Shown: piece by piece, positions 29,819 to 40,462 of the stretch
Layout: each line of letters starts with the position of its first letter
Numbering within the stretch: the stretch's first letter is position 1
Assembly (NCBI GenBank): GCA_027596035.1
Contig: JADGJA010000116.1
Location: forward strand, 1-40,462
Origin: Thoreauomyces humboldtii
Lineage: Eukaryota; Chytridiomycota; Chytridiomycetes; Spizellomycetales; Powellomycetaceae
Direction of reading: 5' to 3'
Length of the DNA: 40,462 bases
Position numbers and translations under genes: made by a program
Notes under the pieces: generated by a model
Databases searched by the model: none
Seen by the model: only the letters and a program-made list of their open reading frames with translations
Told to the model about the DNA's origin: nothing

Positions 29819-30942
29819 TTGTATCCGGTACTCACGCAGAAGAGGGCAGCAGGAATCATAGTGAGGTGCGTCGTTCACGTCATGAAAATCCAACTCTTGC
29901 AACACTGTATTCAAGGTTCCATCCCCTCACGGTGTCAGAGCTGGCAGGATCGGCATCGTAGTCTCTTTTCGATTGACTGCAAAGAATGTTCCGCCCTCGA
30001 AAATCGAGTGAAAGGACTGCAGGCATGTCTATCGAAAGAACTGAACGCGAGGCGAGCGCAGCTCTTGTCGCGCGAGAAGACGCTATCCGAGCTGCAGCGG
30101 GGACATGCGCTGCTGACCTTGAACGTAGATACATGCAGAAGTGGAGAAGCGCAGCCTTGGCACTCGTCCAACAACTTTTTTATCTGTTTCTCTCTCGGCA
30201 GCTCCAGAAAACTGAGAAGTCGCTTGCAGCTCAAAGGAGCAAAGCCTCACAGGCCGACATGCTGCAAAAGAAGCTCACCGACCTACAGGAGCGCCAAAAG
30301 ACCGAACGACACAACGCAACGGTCCAGCGTACCCTCATCGAGGATCGAGCAGCCAAAGGACGAACTATGCTTCAAAACGAGCTGGGTGCGGCCATCCACC
30401 AGAAGGACCGTTGCGTCGAAGCCATGGCGGAACTTTTCGAAAGACACGAGAAAAAATGCACAGAGACGGTGGCTGCCAAGGAACGGGCCGAAATGGATCG
30501 AAACGCCCAGATCGAGATGCGCGAAATAATGACTCGAATCCAGCAGGAACGAACGGAGGAGGTTCTGTTACTGAAGACTCGAGAAGAGGAGAGAGAAAAG
30601 GCAGCGGCATGGACGAGGATCCAGCAAGAGCAGGAGACTCGTCTCTTGTTGACCGAGGTGCACGAGGAGCATTTGAAGTTTATGGAGGCAGTTGATCAAC
30701 GACATGCTGCCGAACTTTCGGAGAAGCAGGAACGTATCGAAGAGCTAGAGTGGGAGTTGGAGGCGCAGAAAGAAGAGGCCAGTCTCGTCTCGCAAGCACA
30801 TCATCGGAAGCTTCAGGATGTCGAGGAATTTCTGGGCTTCCAGCTGATGACCGCTCAAAGCAGGATCGAGAGGCTGGAAGAAGAAGCGGAGAAAGCCGCC
30901 ATCATCGTTGCTGGGAAAGGGCACGGTACGGAACTATCGTGA
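29819..30942 (+). CDS. Unknown long coiled-coil protein
   Basis: Not recognised as a family. Two frames join through an intron at about 30124-30209 (GTAGAT...CGGCAG), which keeps phase: the upstream frame has ECSALENRVKGLQACL and REKTLSELQRGHALL, the downstream frame continues LQKTEKSLAAQ to the stop at 30942. Almost the whole product is heptad-rich, charged helix (for example EHLKFMEAVDQRHAAELSEKQERIEELEWELEAQ), so a structural or centrosome/flagellum-type role is possible. This is inference from shape only. The N-terminus is uncertain: the frame is open from the ATG at 29819, but an extra upstream exon or a start in another frame (29807) cannot be excluded. The 3' end may also extend by splicing from a GTGAGG at 30940. 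Confidence 0.65.
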
Positions 30943-32453
30943 GGGAATGATGGCATCAGACATCGGCGAAGGTATAAGTGGCATGACGCCATTCCAGGTG
31001 TGCGCCGGAGACGCAAACGGTCTCACAAGGAGGTACGTCGTTTTGCGTCGAGTTTACTGCGATATCCGAATAATGAATCTCAACCATGTAGATCTCTGGG
31101 GCGGGGATAGGTCGTCAACGAGGAAGTTGGAGCACCGCATACATGTACGTAGTGTACAGTCGGTGGAAGCCCCTCCAAGTCTCTCCTTTTTCTTGCTTTT
31201 ATTTTGACCATAACGTTGACATCGCACGGCTATACATCTTGGGGCTATGAGGCTTACACGTCTTTGCGTGGCCGACAGTCAGCACGGTGCACGTCGGACA
31301 TAATAGGTCTATCAGCGACGTCTGACAACATGCATGTTCCGTCCATATTGGTGGCATGCAAAAGCAGAAAGTCGTTGTTTAAACCTATTAGGCGCGACGG
31401 CTATGTGTTAACGAAATGTCCCATCACAACTCAAAGGCTACTGCCGCGTGAAGCGTGGGTCAGGTGGGTTGGCGGGGATGATGGAATGGGAGTGATGGAT
31501 CAGAAAAGCACTGGCTAGAGTGAACCCCGCTCCGTAAAGCGAGGCGCCGTTTTCACCATGGTCGATAAGAAGGGGAAAGGGTTTTTATCATCACACCCAG
31601 ATCCCATTCCACACCCCGTATGCCACAGGCTGACGGGTCTTGACATCAACGACGACTGACTGGTTGCGTCGCTTTGAGCGATACGTATACGCACAGAGGG
31701 ACACAAGCGGTCAGGGAAGTTGGGAAGTAGTTGAGAAGTATTTGGTTCTCGAGGGCGCGATGCGGATGATGTCTGGAAGAAACTGGAAGGGTAGGTCAGC
31801 ATACTGTCTACACGAGCCTATGACATGTCCCCATTTTCCATGATGCCGTCTCAATTTCGATCAGATACCGTTGTAGTCTATTAATTTGCAAGTTCCCCAT
31901 TTTTGTGTTGGATTGCGCTAGTCATCACTTCGAAACCGTTCCCCCATGACGGAGATACCGCGGTCCATCCCCCAAGCGTCGCAAGGGTAGATAGGTATGT
32001 GAGGCTTACCTAGCAGTGCCGTAGGGAGGCGGGGGCGGAGAAAGGTCGACCGAGAATGGGGGCCAGCTCAGAGAAAACGTAGTGTCCCAAAACGTACAAG
32101 GTAAGTTGGGCAGGACACTTTTCTCTCATGATCCATCAAACATTTGCGAGCAAACGGAGGACTAATGGAGGACGTTGCGCTCATCTCGGCTGTTCGAATT
32201 TGGTTGTATCATGGAGATCTTGGGAATGGGTGCGGGGGAACCGTTGCTTTTATAATAGGACAGAGCAGAAAGCTTGGTTATGAATACCCAAGCCACTTTC
32301 GACTGCCCTCTACAAGAAGACGTCAACCGAGTCGTCACATCGCAAACCAAGGGAACTTCGAGGATAATTTACAGTACATTTGCCAAAATCCCCACCCGAG
32401 CTCTATCAGGGGGTTCCCACACGTGGGCCAGTTACAGGGATCGGCACCATCCA
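30943..32453. other. Long spacer between coiled-coil gene and apc7
   Basis: About 1.5 kb between two 3' ends with no well supported gene. The first 270 bases may hold additional exons of the coiled-coil gene. A possible two-exon small gene on the minus strand (31900-31646, about 52 residues) is described under findings. Other short frames overlap each other and look like chance. Confidence 0.4.
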
Positions 32454-34496
32454 TCAATACTCATTGGAAAGCATGTCGTCTCCATCGTCATCGTCACTGT
32501 CAGCTAGCAAGGTCATGGGATCGCTCTCCAACATCTTGTTGAGCTTTTTCAGACCTTTCGCGGCAGGCTCAAAATTTCGGTCGATCCTGAACAGATTTTA
32601 AACTCAGCCGTTGAGTCGGTTTTTAGGCAGAGAGGGTTGGGGGCATTGTAAGCTTACTGTAATGCTGTGCTGAACTGCTCCATTGCCTCCTCATGCTTTG
32701 CGTGACGAAAGAAGATCTCAGCCATCCGGCAGTGTAGGGTAGCTAACTGGATGTCACCGGCGTGCTCTTTCAGTCTACAAAGAGAATGCAAATAGTTCTA
32801 AGCAAATGCAAGGAAACACAAGACATCAAGTGGCTGCCCCTTACAGTTGCACGGCAAGCTGATCGTCACCATCCTTCTCACACGCGGTCACCAGCGCCAA
32901 AACAGCTGCTGTGCACCTGGGGTTGCTCTTGTAAGCCTGTTCGAACATGCCCCTAGCGCTTTTGTGCCCTTCTGGTCCGCCGCTGGCCTGCAGAACGGAT
33001 CCCATCAAGATCAGTGCATTGGGAAGACCGGACATTCTGGCGCCGATATTGGCGGTCAGCTCGTGCGCTTCGGCGAGACGTTCTTGCGTGAGATAGCACG
33101 TGAGGACACCTAAAAAATACAGTGAGATTTCGAGCTCGGCGTCCGGAAGAGCGTGAATTCCTAGCTCAGCAGGAAAGCTTTCCCCACCTTCGTACGCGGC
33201 CAATGATTCGTCGTAGGCCAGTGCTACTCGAAACATCGGGATTGCATCTTGTATCTTCCCAGATGAGACGAGCAGTTCGCCTTTCATTAACCAAGCTTCC
33301 GCGTACTTCGCATCGAGATCGAGGGCTTTCTGAACGAAACTCAATGCGGTAGGCAGATCTCCTTGCTCTCTCCTGGAGCAAGCCATTGCCAACCAGGACT
33401 CCTTTCTTTTTGGATTCCGTTTGCTCAAAGCATTGGCGTTCTGCTCCAGCGCACCCCGCTGACCTCTTTTGGCCAAAAGGATGGCATATCGATCCATATG
33501 CTTTACAACTGTCGTATCGCGTTTCAGGACCTTCCGGAACGCGGTGTGGGATTTGAGGAGATCACCGCTCTTATAGTGGCAGTCAGCTTGGGAGAGGAGG
33601 ACGTCACAGTTGGGAAGCGGCGTCAGCTTTTCTAATCGTTCGAGTTTCTGCAGCGCATCGACATAGCGGTGCTTGCGGGCCGCAAAGTAAGACCAGATGT
33701 AATCTTTCGTCCACGTGCCGGCGGCGGTCGCGGGGAAGCAGCGAATCAGATCGTCGAACTCTACGCCATAGCGGATGGCACCCATCATGGCTTCCGTTGC
33801 AAGCGGTTCTTTTCGCAGGATGTTGATGTAAGCCTCTTTCGCTTGTCTGGGCGGCGGAAGGGACTGAGTGAGCAAGGATCTTCAGCAAGCTGATGTATCT
33901 TCCATCAAGCTGAGATTGTGCCTCACTTTAGTAGCATTCTCTCCTCGTACCATCCCGCCAACTTCATCAGAACTTTTACGCTAGCATCTGCCACGGGAAT
34001 TCGTTCTGCTTCGTCGATAGCCTCCTTGAGCAACCCCAGTCTGCTGTAGCACAATGCCTGTCTCTCCTTCAAAGTGCTCAGAAACTTTCGTTCTTCAAGA
34101 CTGTCCTTCCTCCCGTGGTTGTTTAGGATACGATACGCGGTGCAATATAATCCCTGTGCAATTCAGCAACGTCAGTAAGCGTCTCCTGGCGACGTTGCAA
34201 GAAAGGGCGAGAATCACCAATGCTCGGTTGTCCTGTCCGCCTGCCACGCACGCATCACCGAGAAGAGCGGAAGCCTTGCTGTATACGGAAAGGGTCTCTG
34301 GATCGTTGTGGGTTGGTGGGATAGTAGACAGTAGATAGCCGAGCTGACGGTAAAGCTCGAGGTGAGTCGTACTGACCAATCTTCGGAATGTCCGCTATGG
34401 TAGCCTTACCAGAAGCTCTGCGGATTCGTTCAGATGATTGTCCAGTAACTGCTGAGCCGATGCCAGTATGCCCTCATGCTCCTGTGCAAAAGTCAT
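32454..34496 (-). CDS. APC7: Anaphase-promoting complex subunit 7 (APC7), TPR protein
   Basis: At least six exons; start at ATG 34496 (MTFAQEHEG), second exon from 34355, a large exon 33875-32841 region, and the end at 32454. Arrays of 34-residue TPR repeats fill the protein. Blocks that fit APC7 are KEAIDEAERIPV, the EPLATEAMMGAIRYGV segment, VDALQKLERLEKL, DVLLSQADCHYKSGDLLKSHTAFRKVL, MDRYAILLAKRGQ, YAEAWLMKGELLVSSGKIQDAIPMFRVAL, and the C-terminal HAKHEEAMEQFSTALQ. It ends in an acidic tail (DSDDDDGDD), as animal APC7 does. APC7 lies in the TPR lobe of the APC/C ubiquitin ligase that triggers anaphase. Cdc27/APC3 or APC8 are less likely because the length and the C-terminal block differ. 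Head to head with the DUF2855 gene, 174 bp apart. Confidence 0.87.
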
Positions 34497-34670
34497 GCCT
34501 GTGGCTGATGGGTCCGTTCAGCCTGAGGAGACAAACGCGTTGATGCTTCCAGAAAACAGCGAACGGTCTTGAAGACGGAGTCCGAGACCTTCGGACAGTG
34601 AGGTGTCTTTCATCGGGCGGCGAGTCTGGTCATCTTCGTCTCGCCTACAAACCATCTCAGCGTCTTGAAA

Positions 34671-35990
34671 ATGCCTATAACCAACGCTGAGCTTTGGGTT
34701 GAGCAGAGCGACATCTCCAGGGCCAAGGTCGTGGAAGTGCCTGTTCGAGACCTCAACGACAATGAAATCCTCTGTCGCATCGACTCGTTCGGCATGTCGG
34801 CAAACAACGTTACGTACGCAATGCTTGGGAAAAGTTACAGGTAACTCAACTGCGTCCCATGGCGCTCGCAACTGATGACTGCTCCGGAGCAGGCTTTATG
34901 CTTACTCGTTACGTCGCGCATTCTTCTTGGTACAGATACTTTGACTTCTTCCCAGTAAGCGAGGATGCACCCGCCGGGAAATACGGCAAAGTCCCCGTCT
35001 GGGCCATGGCCACAGTGACCTCCTCCAAACACCCCAGGATTCCCACGGGCGAACGTCTCTACGGCTACTTTCCGCTCGCGCGGTATGAGATTATCAAACC
35101 ATCCGATGCCATCAACTCAGCCTGGTTCTACACCTCTCGACCGCATCTGCCGGAGGACAGGAAGGTGTATAACCAGCTCTTCCGACAATCCAACGATCCG
35201 TTCTACGACGCGAGACACGAGGGAGAGATGCTGCTCTTCCGACCTCTCTACTGGACCAGCTTCTTCCTTAGCGACTACATCCAGACTCAGAAAGCGTTTG
35301 GAGCGACCGTTGTCGTAATCTCCTCTGCGTCTAGTAAAACGGCCTTCTGCTACGCTTGGCTAGCGAAGGAGAGCGGACTTGAGACCATCGCGTTAACGTC
35401 CACGAGCAATGTCGAGTATGTAAAGCGACTCGGATTCTACGATACGGTGCTGACGTACGATCATATTGCCGAAATCCCGAGGAAACCCTCGCTGTATGTC
35501 GATGTGTCGGGGAGCAAGAAGCTCGCGCATGATGTGGTCGAACACCTCGGGAAGGATTGTAAGCGGGCTTTGAGCGTTGGGATGTCCAACGCGGGGGAGG
35601 CGAGGGGGACGTTTCCCGAGGGAACAGAGCTGTTCTTCGCGCCTGTAAGTAGCTCGCCTGCAGTTCTATACTTGTCGCTAGTGTTCTTTGGCTTTGACAT
35701 TTTGCTTTTCTCCTCTTCAGCCGTGGATGAAGAAGCGACAGGAGGAGCTGAGGGGCACGTTGCCCAACATCATGGCCGCGTCTTGGAAGAGAGCTATGGA
35801 CCGCGTCGAACAATGGGTCACCATTCGACGCGAGAGTGGGGCCGAGAACGTAGAGAAGATCTGGAGGACGATGGTAAATGGAAGGACGCCGCCTGATGTC
35901 GGATACGTACTCTCCTTGTGGGAGGGCCAGAAGGTCTTTGATAACGGTAGCGGTACCCTTAGCAGTATTAGCGGGCAGAGCAAAATTTAG
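34671..35990 (+). CDS. DUF2855 family protein, quinone-reductase-like fold
   Basis: Three exons (34671-34840, 34936-35644, 35721-35990) give 382 residues. The DUF2855 family is found in bacteria and fungi and resembles the medium-chain dehydrogenase/reductase fold without a known reaction. The N-terminal domain has DLNDNEILCRIDSFGMSANNVTYAMLG and the phrase KVPVWAMATV. A central nucleotide-binding-like stretch (GATVVVISSASSKTAFCYAWLAKE) is followed by a second strand (LETIALTSTSNVEYVKRLGFYD) and VDVSGSKKL. The C-terminus closes with TPPDVGYVLSLWEGQK. Intron phases fit exactly, and the first exon was too short to show as a long frame. No targeting signal is clear. Confidence 0.88.
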
Positions 35991-35999
35991 ATCAGTGCG

Positions 36000-36360
36000 C
36001 GCTACGTCCCACATCTTCGTTCTTGCTATTACTCTGGCCTGGCCAAAGAGCCACAGCTAGCGAGAGTTCTCGATCTAAGGGAGTCAAGGCCGCATCCTCA
36101 CTTGATTCCCCAGAAAAGAATTGGGTTGGCTTCGTGTGCGTTCCATGACATGATACCTCCTTTTGGTTCGGTTATGATAGGTTTCAAATCGTCCAAGTCG
36201 TCAAGCGTTTATTCCGACAGCCTTTCTTTCATGACGCTCGCCGATTCTTCCTTCCCGAAGTCCCCCCTATCAGAAGAACCCCCCATTCCCACGACACGCC
36301 AACAAGACACGACCGTGTCGAGCCTCACGTTCAGGTCATCGGCATCCAAGTTCTTGCATC
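36000..36360. other. cym1 upstream spacer
   Basis: Spacer between two plus-strand genes; the frame starting at 36102 overlaps the cym1 start in another phase and has no family features. The region most likely holds the DUF2855 terminator and the cym1 promoter. Confidence 0.45.
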
Positions 36361-39300
36361 ATGTCAGCGTCACTCTTGCCACGGAGGCTTGTGCTGTGCG
36401 CTCGTCGTCGTCGCACGCAACTATCACCAGCGTTCTCTCACTCTTCTTCCTCTCGCATCCTCCGCTCCTTCGCAACCGCCTCTTCCTCCGCACAGCAGCC
36501 GCCATCTGCAACTCCTTCATTAGCGACCGACCTGCAGGCCGGAGCAGTTCTGCATGGGTTTCAAGTCCAACGCGTTCAGCGTGTCCCAGAGTTTGATCTC
36601 ACAGCCGTCCAATTGAAGCACCAGAAAACCGGAGCACACTACATGCACGTTTTCAAAGATGATACCAACAATGTCTTCAATGTTGGCTTCCACACTCCTG
36701 TTACTGATTCCACCGGGGTCCCTCATATTCTCGAGCATACCACTCTCTGCGGAAGCGAACGATATCCCGTGCGAGATCCCTTCTTCAAGATGCTCAACAG
36801 AAGCATGTCCACTTTCATGAATGCACTGACTGGAAATGACTATACTATGGTGTGTACCGATGTGTGGTTTGATTCGTGAGGGACGCGTTCGCGGGCAGCT
36901 GACATGAGCTCTACCTTAGTATCCTTTCTCGACTCAGAATCCCGTGGACTTTCAGAACCTCATGGATGTGTATCTGGACTCAACGTTTGCGCCAAAGTTA
37001 CGGGAGCTGGACTTTAAACAGGAAGGATGGAGACTTGAGCATCAAAAACACGACGATCCAAACAGTCCGTTGATCTTCAAAGGGGTTGTGTATAACGAGA
37101 TGAAGGGTGCTCTTTCGGATTTGGGCTCCCTATTCTACACGAGATCTCAACAGCACCTTTATCCGGGCGGGACCAACAGTCATGTTAGCGGTGGTGACCC
37201 AGAAAACATCACCGATCTTACACATCAACAACTCCTCGACTTTCACGCGACCCACTACCACCCAAGCAACGCACGTTTCTTCACATATGGCAGTTTTCCA
37301 TTGGAAAGCCATTTGAAGGCTATCGACGCCCGCATTAGCAAGTTTGAACCCATCACATTGAAAAAGGATGCCGAGACGGTTCGCTTCGATTCGCCAAAGT
37401 TGGTACGCGCGACATGCCCATCAGACAGCCTCGCGGATGCCGACAAGCAGACGAAGATGTCCGTTTCGTTCCTGACCAACGAACAGCTGGACAGCACCGA
37501 GACGTTTGCCGTTGGCGTCCTCACGTCTCTTCTCCTCGATGGTGCCGCCGCGCCAATGTACAAGGCTCTCATCGAAACCAACATCGGCTCCGATTACGCT
37601 GTCACTACCGGATACAGTCAGGAAGCCCGTATCACTAGCGTCGCTTTTGGCTTGCAGGGAATCCGTTCTGCCGACGTCCAGAAGGTCGAGGACATTGTCA
37701 TGCGAGTTCTCAACCAGGCTGCCCAGACGGGATTCGACCCAGCTCGCGTCGAGTCGGTCATCCACCAGACCGAGCTCGGGCTGAAGCATAGGACTGCGAG
37801 CTTCGGCATGTCGATCGGGCAACAGGTCATGAGCAACTGGGTTCACGGAGGCGATCCCATCGAGTTTCTCAAGGTCTCGGAACGTATCGAGAAGATTCGT
37901 GCAGACATCACTCGTCCACGGTTCTTTGAGGGCATGATCGAAAAGTACTTCCTCAAGAACAAACATCGTCTTGTCTTTGTGATGGAGCCAGATGAAGAGT
38001 ACAGCGCGAAGTTGCACGCTAACGAGGAACGTCGTCTTGCCGAAAAGGTACAGGCGCTGACCGAGGCCGATAAGGCAAAGATCTTCGAGGATGGGATCCA
38101 GCTCGCGAAGAGTCAGGAGGCGAAGGAGGACATCTCTTGCCTTCCTACTTTGACCATCGCGGATATTCCAGCTGAAGGTGCGACGTATCCCGTGCGGACG
38201 TCTCTCCAAGGTGGGATTCCCGTTCAGTGGCGCTCCACCGCGACGAACGGCGTCTCGTATGTGAGCATTGCAAAAAACGTCGATGCGATGCCGAAACATT
38301 TGAAGCCTTTCATGCCTCTATACGCCAACGTAAGGAATCCTTTTTCTCGTAATTCTGGAGCATCCATTCGATTGATGATTCACCTTTATTTCTACGCAGG
38401 CCCTCGGATCTCTCAATACGCGCAATCACGATCTCCCCGTGCTCGATGAAGCAATTCGAAAGCACACTGGCGGGATCTCGACGTCAATCACATCACACTC
38501 ATCCCCTACGTCGCTCGACACCGAGCACACCACGCTTACATTCTCGTCTAACTCGCTGGACAAGAACGTACCAGCCATGTATCACCTGATCGGGGAGGTG
38601 GCAGCGCAGACAAAGTGGACCGATCTAGAGCGGCTTCGAACCGTCGTCCTGACCGCCGCCAACGATGCAAGTCAGAGCGTTGTGCAAAACGGACATCGCT
38701 TTGCGATGAGAGCAGCGAGCAGCGGGCTTGCACGATCGGCGAACACGACGGAGACGCTGGCCGGCCTGGAACAGGTCAAGTTCTTGGGAGCACTTGCGAG
38801 AAACGGAGTAGAAGGCATCGAGTCCATCGCTGAGAAGCTCCGAGAGATCTCGGATCTCGTAGCGGGAAGTAACGCCCTTACCAAAGCCTCGGTTGTAAGC
38901 GAAACAACCGCTCAACCTGCTCACACCCGCGCTCTGGATGGCCTCGTCTCGTCCCTCGGGTGGAAGGCACCATCTGCTGACGTTCTCGCAATGCAAGCGG
39001 CCGCTGAAGCCTTCATGCCAACGTTCGGCAACACCTTCCATGCCCTCCCTCTCGCAGTCAACTTCACCTCCCGTACCTTCCTTGGCGTGCCATACACGCA
39101 CCCCGACTCTCCGGCCCTCCAGCTCCTGTGCTCCCTCCTCACCCACCACAACCTTCACCGAGAGATTCGGGAGAAGGGAGGAGCCTACGGAGCGGGAGCC
39201 GCCTACTCGCCCATCGACGGAGGTACCATCTCCCTCTGGTCCTACCGAGACCCACCGGCCGGTCTCGCCAGAACCCTTGACGCCTACGATGGAGCCGTCC

Positions 39301-39617
39301 GCTGGGCCAGTCAAGGCTTCCCCGGTGGCAACGTCGGCGGCAGGGAGCTGGACGAGGCCAAGCTGTCGGCCTTCCAGGGCGTGGATCGGCCCGTCAGCGC
39401 GAGCGAGGAAGGTCAGGGAGGGTTCCGCTTGGGCATCACGGACGAGATGAGGCAGGAGCGGAGGGAGAGACTGGTCGGCTGTGGCCTGGACCAGGTCGTG
39501 GACGTTGCCAGGAGGTACCTCGGGGATGGAAAGAGTGCGGTCGCTGTCCTGGGTGCGAGAGAGGACGGGGAGAAGTTGGTGGCTGAGGATGCTGGGAAGT
39601 GGACTCTGAGTGGTTGA
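36361..39617 (+). CDS. CYM1: Mitochondrial presequence protease Cym1/PreP (M16C)
   Basis: Three exons (36361-36849, 36920-38329, 38400-39617) give 1,038 residues, the usual size. The protein is a zinc metallopeptidase of the M16C (pitrilysin) family that degrades cleaved presequences and other short peptides in the matrix. An Arg/Ser-rich presequence (about 1-45) leads in. The inverted zinc site is HILEH, followed by [35 protein letters not shown] and the partner Glu in [15 protein letters not shown]. The C-terminal half repeats the fold without the site, with [11 protein letters not shown] near the end, which resembles the family's substrate-binding R/Y region. The two introns are at YTM/YPF and YAN/ALG. 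Confidence 0.96.
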
Positions 39618-40462
39618 TGACCCTCAATCTTCATCGTATGTAGCGGTTTCTTCCACGTTCATATCATAACATTTTGCAATACTTCGACATGCATATTAAG
39701 CAACGTACGTGGCGGTCTTTTCTAAGCTGCGTTGCATGTCAAAGTCATTCGCGATTAACATTGCGGTTTTCATGGTCAACGCCGTATCATTGAACACCCC
39801 AGTCGGTGCCGAATGTCCACCCAGCTTCCTTCAGGGTCTCGACTGCCGTGGGAAGTTGACGATTAGACGAATGAAAGAGAATCGCGCAAGGTCTTTCCTC
39901 GAAACTGCAGGCGGAAGGGTCCTTTCCGCAACTTTCGGGCAGGACTTTGTGGGTCGAGTATACTCTCTGACGTCCCGTGTGTGACCAGCGTCCAAGCCTG
40001 GTGGTCGGTTCGGTGACTTCGGTCTTCTTTTCCGACACCACGGATGAACACCAGGCGCCGTGTCAGTTTTCCCGGTAAATTGCCCTGCTATCGATTTTCG
40101 TTCCTAGGATCTCGGCAGCTTCCGGGTCCTTTCCCTGGCGCTTTTTTCTCTCCCCCGGGGCGCCGTGGCGCGCGACCCATTTCCGTCCCTCTGGATCAGG
40201 ACGGACTTTTGAGCTCGCATCCTAGGATGGCCATGGAACTGCGATGCATAGCGTCCATGGGGTTAAGACGGGCGCTTGAACTCCATGATAGAGTCACAAT
40301 GGGGGAGGTGGGTTGAGGAAATACCCTTTACGCCGGCCTTTCGGCGGACGGGAGCGGTAGTCACCCGCCGGCAATCGAGAGAAGTGATCGCCATCGCGTT
40401 GTATCCAGACCACGGGTAGCCCCCCTTCTCCCCCCACTTCCCACGCTTTCTCTCTTGTCTCC
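39618..40462. other. Right flank, no supported gene
   Basis: No convincing gene. A minus-strand segment ending near 39790 has a tail (ETLKEAGWTFGTDWG) after an intron-like 3' end with a CTAAT branch point and a pyrimidine tract. It could be the last exon of a gene that begins beyond the window. A short hairpin of CGCCG/CGGCG lies at 40331-40346. Confidence 0.4.

Noticed and set aside
29986..30123. Met start of the downstream coiled-coil frame as gene start
   Set aside because: The other frame gives better heptads and joins in phase through a good intron, so this start is likely an artefact of reading across the intron.
37421..38299. 292-codon minus-strand open frame
   Set aside because: Antisense shadow of cym1 with no family features.
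1..40462. Search for tRNA, rRNA, CRISPR, transposon or virus-derived genes
   Set aside because: No cloverleaf with a GGTTCGA-type box, no repeat-spacer array, and no transposase, reverse transcriptase or integrase motif was seen in any frame.

Overview
This window reads as nuclear DNA of a fungus that makes flagellated cells, most likely a chytrid-type zoosporic fungus. Three things support that. Genes are broken by many short introns (about 60-90 nt, GT...AG, often with a CTAAT/CTGAC-like branch point). The gene content is fungal: Emi1-type DUF3128, Cym1, DUF2855, Cox5/COX4. Two genes point to a ciliated, signal-sensing cell: an ortholog of the ciliary/centriolar-satellite protein CCDC13, and a Cache-type receptor fused to a class III nucleotide cyclase. 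Species cannot be named from the sequence. No rRNA, tRNA, CRISPR, transposon or virus-derived gene was recognised.

Layout, left to right (strand). BTB-like protein (+), V-ATPase subunit c (-), CCDC13 (+), meiotic recombinase DMC1 (-), TIM21 (+), UBE2Z-like E2 with two UBC domains (-), calmodulin/myosin light chain-like protein (+), Rieske Fe-S protein (+), mitochondrial Asp-tRNA synthetase (+), a possible Tim44/mL45-like mitochondrial protein (-), PPR protein (+), an unknown basic coiled-coil protein (-), Cache receptor cyclase (-), a doubtful small ORF (+), SAP18 (+), cytochrome oxidase subunit IV/Cox5 (-), Emi1 (+), an unknown coiled-coil protein (+), APC7 (-), DUF2855 protein (+) and Cym1/PreP protease (+). 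Most neighbours sit on opposite strands. Six pairs are head to head over short intergenic spacers (vma3/ccdc13, dmc1/tim21, ube2z/EF-hand, Tim44-like/PPR, cox4/emi1, apc7/DUF2855), which suggests shared promoters. Most of the rest are tail to tail.

The genes do not form a pathway cluster. There is a clear excess of nuclear-encoded mitochondrial proteins: import (TIM21), presequence degradation (Cym1), respiratory complexes III and IV (Rieske, COX4, Emi1), and organelle expression (AspRS, PPR, perhaps the Tim44/mL45-like protein). A second theme is cell cycle and meiosis (DMC1, APC7). The most interesting details are two probable GC-AG introns and two 12-nt microexons in dmc1, the second, cysteine-less UBC domain in the E2, and the receptor cyclase, which has unusual residues at its base-recognition positions and a repeated short motif in its cytoplasmic N-terminus.

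Gene models were spliced by hand. Where exon lengths sum to a clean frame and the protein matches its family without gaps (vma3, dmc1, tim21, E2, Rieske, sap18, cox4, emi1, DUF2855, cym1), the exon borders are given with confidence. Elsewhere they are approximate.
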